Assembly: GCF_024708915.1 (NCBI RefSeq) | Contig: NZ_JANJXQ010000161.1 | Location: forward strand, 1 to 18,853 | DNA length: 18,853 nucleotides | Direction of reading: 5' to 3' | Origin: Thiobacillus sp. | Lineage (GTDB): Bacteria > Pseudomonadota > Gammaproteobacteria > Burkholderiales > Thiobacillaceae | Part shown: in pieces, positions 8,254 through 15,759 of the stretch | Layout: each line of letters starts with the position of its first letter | Numbering within the stretch: position 1 is the stretch's first letter | Program-made: the position numbers and the translations under genes | Notes under the pieces: generated by a model | The model's database searches: none | What the model was told of the DNA's origin: nothing | What the model saw: only the letters and a program-made list of their open reading frames with translations

Positions 8254-10542
8254 ATGAACGCATTGCCCAAAATTGCCCAGAAAATGTCCCGCAAGGGGAC
8301 GCCGGCTTTCTACAAGCTGAAGCTTGCGAAAGATCGTATGACCCGCCAGCTGTTCGGGATCGCCCTGCTCGCTGGCTTGGTGCTGCCTCTCGCAGTGCGT
8401 GCTGCCGACGTGCCGCCCACCGGCAACGCAGTGCAAAGCGTCGAAACCACCACCCTGCCTGGCGGCAAGGTCGTGGTGCGCGTCAACCTCAAGAATGCGC
8501 TGACCGCCACGCCGGCGGGGTTTACCGTCGGCAATCCGCCGCGCATCGCGCTTGATCTGCCCGACACCGGCAACGCCATGGGACGCAACACGGTGGATGC
8601 CAACCTCGGCCCTCTGTCGAGCGTCAACGTGGTGCAGGCTGGAACGCGCACCCGCCTGGTGCTGAACCTGAACAAGGCGGTTGAATACGACGCCAGGATC
8701 GACGGCAAGTCGCTGCTCGTCGCGCTGGGCGATGCCGGCGCCGTACCGGCGCCGGTGAACGTCAGCCCGCGGTTTGCCGAAGCGGGACCCGGTACGGCGC
8801 GCCACAGCATCCGCGATGTCGATTTCAGGCGCGGCGCAGCGGGCGAGGCGCGCATCGTGACCACGCTGTCCGATGCGCAGGCGGGGATCAACATCCGCCA
8901 GCAGGCCAACGGCGTGGTCGTCGACTTCATCGGCACCGAATTGCCCCAGGCCCTGCAGCGCCGCCTCGACGTGTCCGATTTCGGCACCCCGGTGCAGACC
9001 ATCGAAACCTATACCCTGGGCGACAACACCCGCATGGTGATCGAACCCAAGGGCGGCTGGGAGTATTCGGCTTATCAGACCGACAACAGCTTCATCGTCG
9101 AAGTCAAGGCGGCGGCCGACGGCCAGAAGAAAACCGCCGACGGCAAGGTGAAATACAGCGGCGAAAAACTCTCGCTCAATTTCCAGAACGTCGAGGTGCG
9201 CTCGGTGCTGCAGGTCATCGCCGACTTCACCGGCCTCAACATCATCGCCAGCGACACCGTGGCCGGCAACCTCACCCTGCGCCTGAAAGACGTGCCGTGG
9301 GACCAGGCGCTCGACCTCATCATGCAGACCAAGGGCCTGGACAAGCGCCAGAACGGCAACGTGATCTGGATCGCGCCCAAGGACGAACTGCTGACCAAAG
9401 AGAAGCTGGAGTTCGAGGCCAAGAATGCAGTGGCCGACCTCGAGCCCCTGACCACCGAGTACATCCAGCTCAACTACATGCGGGCGGACGAGGCGCAAAC
9501 CATGCTGTACGGCTTTGCCTCCGGCGCTTTCCTCAATTCGGCAACCAACAACGCGGTGAACTGTTCGGCGCAAGCCCAGGGCCTGGGCGGCGCTGCCGCG
9601 GCGCAGGCGTCGCAGAAAGGCCAGGGCGACAACGACCAGAAAGTCCTGACCAAGCGCGGTCGTGCCACCTACGAACTGAAGACCAATACGCTGATCATCA
9701 CCGATACCGCACGCAAGATTCAGGAAGTTCGCGAACTGCTCGCGCGACTGGACGTGCCCACCCGCCAGGTCATGATCGAGGCGCGGGTGGTCATTGCCGA
9801 TTCGCAATGGGGCCGCCAGTTGGGCGCACGGCTGGGCACCCGGATTACAGGCACGACCAATTTGGCCGGCTCGCAAACAGGTATCAACCTGTCGGGCAAT
9901 CAGTTGGCTGCCGAGGCAGGCACGATCTCCAACAATGTCAATTTGCCGATCTCGGGCAGCACGGCTCCGGGCTCGTTCGGCCTGTCATTGTTGAATATCG
10001 CGACAGGTAATTTGATCAGTCTGGAATTGCAGGCGCTAGAAGCGGACAACCGCGGAAAAATTCTTTCCAGCCCGCGTGTCGTGACGTCCAACCAGAAGCC
10101 GGCGGTGATCCTGCAAGGCGAGCAGATTCCTTATGTCACCCAAACCGTTTCTGGCGGAGTCGCGACGACGACCGTTACATTCAAGGATGCGTTCCTCTGT
10201 CTGCTGGTGGACCCGCAAATCCTGAACAACGATTCCATCATCATGAGCGTGGAGATCCAGAAGGATGCACGCGGCCCGGTGATTACGGCTGCAGGCCTGA
10301 GCGCGCCCACCATTGAAACCAAGCGTGCCAAAACCCAGGTGCGGGTGAGCAATGGCGAAACGGCTGTGCTGGGCGGAATTTTTGAAGAGGTCGATCGGAA
10401 TGACGTCAATAAGGTTCCGTTCCTTGGGGATGTTCCCTTCCTCGGCAACCTTTTCAAGAATTCAAGCAAGCAGAAAGACAAAATTGAGCTGCTGATTTTC
10501 CTTACCCCGCGCATTCTCGACGAGCGCCTGTCGCTCCGCTGA
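8254..10542 (+). CDS. pilQ: Type IV pilus secretin PilQ
   Basis: PilQ forms the outer-membrane ring through which the pilus leaves. In the 762 residues, two AMIN domains (about 60-157 and 185-285) would bind peptidoglycan. An STN/N0 domain (about 303-375) is followed by an N1 domain (about 400-500) interrupted by a Gly/Ala/Gln-rich loop at 428-466. The secretin domain (about 505-760) includes GKILSSPRVVTSN, the VLGGIF segment and PFLGDVPFLGNLF. The start at 8254 has AAAGAGG five to six bases upstream. The protein then has a 28-residue extension before the signal peptide that ends LAVRA/AD near residue 50; an alternative ATG at 8338 starts directly at the signal peptide but has a weaker ribosome-binding site. 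Cysteines occur at 437 (in the loop) and 649 (in the secretin domain). Confidence 0.96.
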   Translation: MNALPKIAQKMSRKGTPAFYKLKLAKDRMTRQLFGIALLAGLVLPLAVRAADVPPTGNAVQSVETTTLPGGKVVVRVNLKNALTATPAGFTVGNPPRIALDLPDTGNAMGRNTVDANLGPLSSVNVVQAGTRTRLVLNLNKAVEYDARIDGKSLLVALGDAGAVPAPVNVSPRFAEAGPGTARHSIRDVDFRRGAAGEARIVTTLSDAQAGINIRQQANGVVVDFIGTELPQALQRRLDVSDFGTPVQTIETYTLGDNTRMVIEPKGGWEYSAYQTDNSFIVEVKAAADGQKKTADGKVKYSGEKLSLNFQNVEVRSVLQVIADFTGLNIIASDTVAGNLTLRLKDVPWDQALDLIMQTKGLDKRQNGNVIWIAPKDELLTKEKLEFEAKNAVADLEPLTTEYIQLNYMRADEAQTMLYGFASGAFLNSATNNAVNCSAQAQGLGGAAAAQASQKGQGDNDQKVLTKRGRATYELKTNTLIITDTARKIQEVRELLARLDVPTRQVMIEARVVIADSQWGRQLGARLGTRITGTTNLAGSQTGINLSGNQLAAEAGTISNNVNLPISGSTAPGSFGLSLLNIATGNLISLELQALEADNRGKILSSPRVVTSNQKPAVILQGEQIPYVTQTVSGGVATTTVTFKDAFLCLLVDPQILNNDSIIMSVEIQKDARGPVITAAGLSAPTIETKRAKTQVRVSNGETAVLGGIFEEVDRNDVNKVPFLGDVPFLGNLFKNSSKQKDKIELLIFLTPRILDERLSLR

Positions 10543-10558
10543 TTGCGCTTGCCCATCC

Positions 10559-10586
10559 AAGCGCGGGCCTGTCCCGCGCTTTTTTT
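10559..10586 (+). terminator. Intrinsic terminator after pilQ
   Basis: A perfect GC-rich stem (AGCGCGGG paired with CCCGCGCT) has a five-base loop CCTGT and runs straight into seven T residues. It lies 17 bp after the pilQ stop and separates the pilus operon from the aroK unit. Confidence 0.9.
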
Positions 10587-10646
10587 GTCCGGTTTTCTCT
10601 GACCATCCGCCCAGTCGATGCTGCTGTCGATCGGACGGCTCTCAAT

Positions 10647-10652
10647 TAGAAT
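10647..10652 (+). promoter_or_regulatory. Candidate -10 box for a leaderless aroK transcript
   Basis: TAGAAT matches the sigma-70 -10 consensus at five of six positions. It is followed by six bases and then the aroK ATG at 10659, the spacing at which transcription normally starts. No ribosome-binding site is visible before the ATG. The -35 region (about 10624-10630) is a poor match. Because it follows the pilQ terminator, some promoter is needed in this gap. Confidence 0.35.
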
Positions 10653-10658
10653 GGCGCC

Positions 10659-11210
10659 ATGAGCAAGCGCGACAATCTTTATCTGGTCGGACTGATGGGC
10701 GCCGGCAAGACCACGGTGGGGCGGCTGCTGGCCAGGCATTACGGCTGCGTCTTCCACGATTCGGACCACGAAATCGAGGCGCGCACCGGCGTCAAGATTC
10801 CGGTCGTTTTCGAAATCGAAGGGGAAGCGGGCTTCCGCAAGCGCGAAGAGGCGGCGATTGCCGAGCTGACCGCATTGTCGGGCATTGTGCTGGCCACCGG
10901 CGGCGGGGCGGTGCTGTCGGCAGCCAATCGCGACAATCTGAAAAAAAACGGGGTGGTGATTTATTTGCGCGGCACGCCCGAGCATTTGTACGAGCGCACG
11001 CGGCATGACCGCAACCGCCCGCTGCTGCAAACGGACGACCCGCTGGAACGCTTGCGCGAACTCTATAAACAGCGCGACCCCCTGTATCGCGAAGTGGCCG
11101 ACATCGTGGTGGATACCGGGCGGCAGAGCGTGGCGGGCATGACCCGCGTGCTCCTCGGCAAGCTGGACTTGCTGAGGAGCGGGCTGCCGCTGCCCGATAC
11201 GGCGGGCTGA
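10659..11210 (+). CDS. aroK: Shikimate kinase
   Basis: Shikimate kinase phosphorylates shikimate with ATP in the chorismate pathway, in the cytoplasm. The 183-residue protein shows the P-loop [11 protein letters not shown] (11-21), the shikimate/Mg2+-binding FHDSDHEIE with Asp34 and Asp36, and [11 protein letters not shown] with the conserved Arg. It also has the ATGGG loop (about 79-83) and the lid Arg in [11 protein letters not shown], so all catalytic elements are present. Position after pilQ is widely conserved in proteobacteria, but aroB, the usual next gene, is missing. Instead the stop codon is directly followed by the ATG of a beta-helix protein with no gap. Expression probably depends on a promoter inside the 72 bp after the pilQ terminator. 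Confidence 0.96.
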   Translation: MSKRDNLYLVGLMGAGKTTVGRLLARHYGCVFHDSDHEIEARTGVKIPVVFEIEGEAGFRKREEAAIAELTALSGIVLATGGGAVLSAANRDNLKKNGVVIYLRGTPEHLYERTRHDRNRPLLQTDDPLERLRELYKQRDPLYREVADIVVDTGRQSVAGMTRVLLGKLDLLRSGLPLPDTAG

Positions 11211-12461
11211 ATGCGGCGAGCCGTCTGCGCAGGCTTGCTCTGCTTGCTGGCCGGAGCGGTTGCGGCAGCCGACTACCGCGCAGGCGCGGAAGACTACCGC
11301 GATTATGTGCGTCAGTTGCAGCCGGGCGACCGCTTGCTGCTCGAACCGGGCGATTACCGCCAGGGCTTGCCGCTGCACAATCTGTCCGGACGCGCCGACC
11401 GGCCCATCGTCGTCGAAGCGGCCGATCCTGCCGCGCCGCCGCGCTTCATCGCACGGCCGCGCGCCAACACGGTCAGCCTGGTCAACGTCCGTCATCTGGT
11501 GTTGCGCCACCTGGAACTCGACGGCGGCAACCTGCCGGTTGACGCGATCAAGGCCGAGGGCCACAGCCGCTATGCCGATTACATCACGCTGGAGTCCCTG
11601 CATATCCACGATCACGCCGCATCGCAGCAGAACGTGGGTATTTCCACCAAATGTCCGGCATTGGGGTGGGTGGTCAGGGGAAACCGCATCGAACGGGTCG
11701 GCACCGGTATGTACTTCGGTGATTCCGATGGCTCGGATCCCTTTGTCGGCGGCATGATCGAAGCCAACCGGATTACGCACACGCTGGGTTACAACCTGCA
11801 GATCAAGCATCAAACCACACGCCCGGAAGACCAGACAGCGCGCTACGATACGGTGATTCGGTACAACGTGTTTTCCAAGTCCGACGCCGTCGCCGGCCCG
11901 CAGGCGCGCCCCAATGTCCTGCTGGGTCATGTTCCGCCGATGGGTACAGGCAGCGAAGACCGCTATCTGGTCTACGGCAACCTCTTTCTGCACAATCCGA
12001 GCGAAGCGCTGTTGCAGGCGGAGGGGCGGGTGGCAGTGTACGACAATGTATTCATCAACGGCAGCGGCGATGCGATTCATATTCAGCCGCACAACGATGT
12101 GCCGCGCGACATGGCGATTTTCTCCAACACCGTGCTGGCTTCGGGCGCCGGCATCCTGGTGCGTCAGGGCAAGGGAACGGCCTGGCGTCAGCGCGTGATC
12201 GCCAATGTGGTGGCGGCCACCTCTCCTGTGCTGGGCGGCGAGGCCGTGCACAATGTCACGCTGGCCTATCGGCCCGACTTTTTGAACCTTGCCGCAGCGG
12301 AACTGACTGCGCATCTGCTGGCGGAGGTACAGCCACCGGCTCGCCTGCCGGCTGCGCTGGTAGGCGAGCTGGCGGCCTATCCCGATTGGCAGGGCGCGTC
12401 GCATCCCGGAGCCAGGGTGGCGCCCGCCGTGCTGCGCATGCCGGAGGCTTTCCGGCCATGA
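11211..12461 (+). CDS. Secreted right-handed parallel beta-helix protein
   Basis: A 416-residue exported protein. The N-terminus MRRAVCAGLLCLLAGAVAAA is a signal peptide with likely cleavage near residue 20. The mature part opens with YVRQLQPGDRLLLEPGDYR and DRPIVVEAADP, the cap and first coils typical of pectate-lyase-like and chondroitinase-B-like folds. Repeated short strands follow, such as NVRHLVLRHLELDGG, DYITLESLHIHDH, RGNRIERVGTGMYFGD, IRYNVFSK, VYGNLFLHNPSEALLQ, VYDNVFINGSGDAIHIQ and IFSNTVLASGAGILV. These fit a polysaccharide-binding or -cleaving beta-helix in the periplasm or outside the cell. No catalytic triad could be assigned, so enzyme activity and substrate are unknown. The ATG abuts the aroK stop, and its own stop overlaps the next start by 4 bp. 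Confidence 0.85.
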   Translation: MRRAVCAGLLCLLAGAVAAADYRAGAEDYRDYVRQLQPGDRLLLEPGDYRQGLPLHNLSGRADRPIVVEAADPAAPPRFIARPRANTVSLVNVRHLVLRHLELDGGNLPVDAIKAEGHSRYADYITLESLHIHDHAASQQNVGISTKCPALGWVVRGNRIERVGTGMYFGDSDGSDPFVGGMIEANRITHTLGYNLQIKHQTTRPEDQTARYDTVIRYNVFSKSDAVAGPQARPNVLLGHVPPMGTGSEDRYLVYGNLFLHNPSEALLQAEGRVAVYDNVFINGSGDAIHIQPHNDVPRDMAIFSNTVLASGAGILVRQGKGTAWRQRVIANVVAATSPVLGGEAVHNVTLAYRPDFLNLAAAELTAHLLAEVQPPARLPAALVGELAAYPDWQGASHPGARVAPAVLRMPEAFRP

Positions 12462-14794
12462 GCCGCAGCATGGGGGTATCCGGCAATCCTCGCGTCCTGT
12501 TGTGGTGGACTGCGCTGCTGTACACCGTATTTGTCGTTTACGGCAGCCTGGTGCCATTGAAGTTTCATGCGTTGCCGTGGGACGAGGCGGTGGCCCGCTT
12601 CGAGGCGATACCGTTCCTCAAACTCGGCATCGGCTCGCGCGCCGACTGGGTGGCCAATCTGCTGCTGTTCATCCCGCTGACTTTCCTGTGGATGGGCGCG
12701 CTGTCGGCCGGCTGCAGCCGTTTGCGCCAAGGGCTCGCCACGCTGGCACTGATTCCCGCGGCCACCGCGTTGAGCATCGGGATCGAGTTCACGCAGCTGT
12801 TTTTTCCGCAACGCACAGTGTCGCAAAACGACATTTTTGCCGAAGCACTGGGCGGATTCATCGGCGTACTGGCCTGGTGGGGGGCGGGCGGGCGGTTCGT
12901 CGACTGGCTGCAGTCCTGGCAACACACCCATGCCCGCGCCGCCCTGGCCGAGCGGCTGGCCTGGGCGTATCTGGCGGGGGTCCTGATCTATAACGTGCTG
13001 CCGCTCGACCTGACCATCAGCCTGGTCGAGATTTTCCATAAATGGCAGGACGGCAAGGTCAATCTGATTCCGTTCGGCCGTCTGCCCGGGGATGCGGCCT
13101 ATGCCCTGTACGAAATCGCCACCGATGCCCTGATCTGGACCCCGCTTGCGCTGCTGTGGCGGCTCGACGGGACACGCAGCGCGTGGCGCGTGTGGGGCAT
13201 GACGCTGGCCACGGCTGTCGCTCTGGAAATCATGCAACTGTTCGTCTTTTCGCGCGTCAGCGATGTCACCGACCTCTTCACGGCCGCCGCCGGCGCCGCC
13301 CTGGGAAGCGTCATCGTCGGCTGGCTGGCCGCGCGCGAAGCGCCCGTCGGCCAGCCGCTGCGGGCGGGTGCCGCGCCCGCACATGCGGGCGGGGCGGCGG
13401 GATGGCTGCCATTCGTGCTGGCGGCGGGATGGCTGGCCGTGCTGCTGTTCGTGTTCTGGTTTCCCTTCGATTTCCGCACCGACGGTGCCTTCATCAAAAG
13501 CCGGCTCGACTTTGTACAGCGGGTGCCGTTCGAGGTGTATTACATCGGCACCGAGTACCGCGCCATCACCGAAGTGCTGCGCAAGACGCTGTTCTTTGCT
13601 CCGCTCGGCGGTTTGCTGGCGTGGGGCGTGGCGCGGCAGCCGTGGCGCTGGCGCGGCCCCCTGTTTGCGCTGGCCATGCTGGTGCTGGCGGGAATGCCTG
13701 CCGTCATCGAACTGGGGCAGGTGATGCTGCCGCACAAAATCGTCGATATCACCGATTGGCTGCTGGCCTGGCTGGGGGGGCTGGCGGGCTACGGCATGGC
13801 GCGCCGCATGCTGCGCGCGCCGCGCCATGCCGTGCCGGCACGAACGGCCGTCGACACGGCCGCCGTTTTTCCGCATGCGGCACCGCGTGCGCGCTGGCAT
13901 TTGCCGCTGATGCTGGGCGGGCTAACCGTGCTGTTCTGGAGTGCGGCGCATGCCCCCTTTATGCCTTACAACGTGCGCGAGCTGCTGCGGCACGACGCGC
14001 CCTGGCTGACAGCGCTGCTGCTTGCGCTGGCGTGTTACTGGCTGGCCGTGTGGCCGGTGTGGCTGGCGCGGCGGCGGGTGTCCGGCCTGGGCCGTCTGGC
14101 GCAAGTTCCCCTTGGTCTGCTGGTGTACGGAGGTATCGCGTTTCTATTGCTGGATGCTGCCGTACCGGATGAAAGCCTTTTCGATCTGGCCGGCAGTCCG
14201 GTGCTGGACTGGCCCGGACAGTGGGAACTCGGACTGCGCTGGATGGCGCTGCTGGCGGTGCCCGGGGCGTTGCTGTATCTGGCTGCGCAAACCGTACGCC
14301 GCTGGCGCGGCCGGCGGCTGGGGGCCGAGCATTTCTGGGCGGCGGTTCCGGTGCTGCTGCTGGCGTATTGGGGCATCGTCGTGCAGGCGGCCACCGACAA
14401 CCTCACGGAGCTCATGGCGGTGCCGCGGCCGCTGGCCTTTGCGGCGCTATGCGCCTGGCTCTACGTGCTGTTCCTGGCGGCGGCCTGGCTGGCTTCGCCG
14501 CTACCGGCAGCGCAGCGCACCCGGCAGCTGGCCGTTGTGCTTGCGTCGCTGCCCTTGGCGGCTTTGTTTCTGCATCTCGGGCTGGCAGGCGAAATCGACA
14601 AATACGGTCAGCAATTTTCAGCCCTGCAGTTTTTGCTGAGCGCCGACCGCCAGCATTACGCCGCACAGCCCGTCGTCTGGCTGCGCTACGGCGCGCTGCA
14701 CGTGCTTGTCATCGCGGCGCTGGCCTCCTTACAATGGCCGCACTTCCGCGCCATGCCCCGACTACACAGCCAAGTTCCCCATGCCTCTCATTGA
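12458..14794 (+). CDS. Large polytopic membrane protein with three VanZ-like repeats
   Basis: A very hydrophobic protein of 778 residues. VanZ family domains are usually about 120-160 residues and are found in envelope proteins of mostly unknown role. Here three related units are visible. Unit 1 (about 24-140) has NLLLFIPLTFL and IEFTQLFFPQRTVSQNDIFAEALGG. Unit 2 (about 171-290) has IATDALIWTPLALLW and LEIMQLFVFSRVSDVTDLFTAAAG. Unit 3 (about 325-448) has VLRKTLFFAPLGGLL and IELGQVMLPHKIVDITDWLLAWLGG. The shared pattern is E-x-x-Q-L/V, a short loop and D-x-x-D. The last 300 residues add several further membrane helices without a recognised domain. The start at 12458 is taken from the ATGA overlap with the beta-helix gene; an open frame reaching further upstream is not needed. 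The function is not known; context suggests the envelope. Confidence 0.85.
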   Translation: MSRSMGVSGNPRVLLWWTALLYTVFVVYGSLVPLKFHALPWDEAVARFEAIPFLKLGIGSRADWVANLLLFIPLTFLWMGALSAGCSRLRQGLATLALIPAATALSIGIEFTQLFFPQRTVSQNDIFAEALGGFIGVLAWWGAGGRFVDWLQSWQHTHARAALAERLAWAYLAGVLIYNVLPLDLTISLVEIFHKWQDGKVNLIPFGRLPGDAAYALYEIATDALIWTPLALLWRLDGTRSAWRVWGMTLATAVALEIMQLFVFSRVSDVTDLFTAAAGAALGSVIVGWLAAREAPVGQPLRAGAAPAHAGGAAGWLPFVLAAGWLAVLLFVFWFPFDFRTDGAFIKSRLDFVQRVPFEVYYIGTEYRAITEVLRKTLFFAPLGGLLAWGVARQPWRWRGPLFALAMLVLAGMPAVIELGQVMLPHKIVDITDWLLAWLGGLAGYGMARRMLRAPRHAVPARTAVDTAAVFPHAAPRARWHLPLMLGGLTVLFWSAAHAPFMPYNVRELLRHDAPWLTALLLALACYWLAVWPVWLARRRVSGLGRLAQVPLGLLVYGGIAFLLLDAAVPDESLFDLAGSPVLDWPGQWELGLRWMALLAVPGALLYLAAQTVRRWRGRRLGAEHFWAAVPVLLLAYWGIVVQAATDNLTELMAVPRPLAFAALCAWLYVLFLAAAWLASPLPAAQRTRQLAVVLASLPLAALFLHLGLAGEIDKYGQQFSALQFLLSADRQHYAAQPVVWLRYGALHVLVIAALASLQWPHFRAMPRLHSQVPHASH

Positions 14795-15734
14795 TGTTTT
14801 CAACGGCGACGCGGACGGCATTTGCGCGCTGCATCAGTTGCGCCTGACCGATCCGGCCGACTCCGAGCTGATCACCGGACCCAAGCGCGACATCGGCTTG
14901 CTGAAACGGGTCGATGCCCAGGCAGGCGACCGCATCACCGTACTCGACATTGCGCTGTCGAAAAACCGCGACGCGCTCGACCGGCTGCTCGAAGCGGGCG
15001 CGCACGTGCGTTATTTCGATCACCATCAGCCGGGCGACATCCCGGCGCATCCCCATTTCGAACCGCACATCGACACCGATGCCAACGTCTGCACCAGTCT
15101 GCTGGTGAACCGGTATTTGCACGGCAGGCAACTGGCATGGGCGGTGACCGCGGCATTCGGCGACAATCTCGCCGACGCTGCGCGGCAGGCCGCCGCGCCT
15201 CTCAACCTGTCCACCGGCCAGCTGACGCAATTGCAGTCGCTCGGCGAGTGCCTCAACTACAACGGCTATGGCGAAACCCTTGACGATCTGTTTTACGACC
15301 CGGCCGAGTTGTATCGCCAGCTGCGTCCGTTCGCCGATCCTTTCGCCTTCGCCGCCGAGTCGACCGCCTATCGAACATTGAAGACCGGCTACCGGGAGGA
15401 CATGGCGCGCGTCGTTGCTCTGGACGCAATGGAAGCGCGCGCGGCCGGGCGCATTTTCATGCTGCCCGCCGAAAAGTGGGCGCGGCGGATTTCCGGCGTG
15501 TTCGGCAACCGGCTGGCGGTCGAGTCGCCCGCGCAAGCGCACGCCGTGCTCACCGCCAGGCCGGGCGGCGGCTACGTCGTCAGCGTGCGCGCGCCGCTGG
15601 CTGCGAGGTCGGGCGCAGACGAACTGTGCAGCCAGTTCGACGGCGGCGGACGCAAGGGTGCCGCCGGCATCAACCATTTGCCCGAGTCCGAGCTTGGCCG
15701 GTTTATTGCTAGCTTCTTCGAGATTTATAAATAG
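14781..15734 (+). CDS. DHH/DHHA1 family phosphoesterase
   Basis: A soluble 317-residue protein of the DHH superfamily of metal-dependent phosphoesterases (RecJ, NrnA/pAp phosphatase, cyclic dinucleotide phosphodiesterases). Visible motifs are DVFNGDADG (5-13, metal ligands Asp10 and Asp12), VLDIA (54-58), FDHH (79-82) and AFGD (125-128). The C-terminal DHHA1 substrate-binding domain has FDGGGRKGAAG (286-296). In NrnA and RecJ relatives this last motif is usually GGGH; here the His position is Arg, so substrate preference may differ. The start at 14781 lies inside the end of the VanZ-repeat gene (14-bp overlap). The sulfurylase-kinase gene follows after 25 bp. The neighbouring PAPS-forming enzyme makes PAP hydrolysis an attractive role, but that is inference. 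Confidence 0.88.
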   Translation: MPLIDVFNGDADGICALHQLRLTDPADSELITGPKRDIGLLKRVDAQAGDRITVLDIALSKNRDALDRLLEAGAHVRYFDHHQPGDIPAHPHFEPHIDTDANVCTSLLVNRYLHGRQLAWAVTAAFGDNLADAARQAAAPLNLSTGQLTQLQSLGECLNYNGYGETLDDLFYDPAELYRQLRPFADPFAFAAESTAYRTLKTGYREDMARVVALDAMEARAAGRIFMLPAEKWARRISGVFGNRLAVESPAQAHAVLTARPGGGYVVSVRAPLAARSGADELCSQFDGGGRKGAAGINHLPESELGRFIASFFEIYK

Positions 15735-15759
15735 CGTCGCGGTCTTTTCCTGGAGCAAC

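Noticed and set aside
7651..9876. 741-codon open frame antisense to pilO, pilP and pilQ
   Set aside because: The plus strand here encodes clear pilus proteins. The antisense frame stays open because of GC-rich codon use, and its product is His/Gly/Gln-rich without motifs.
10131..12557. 808-codon antisense open frame across pilQ end, aroK and the beta-helix gene
   Set aside because: It spans the pilQ terminator and three genes of opposite strand. The translation is low in recognisable structure, so it is a composition shadow.
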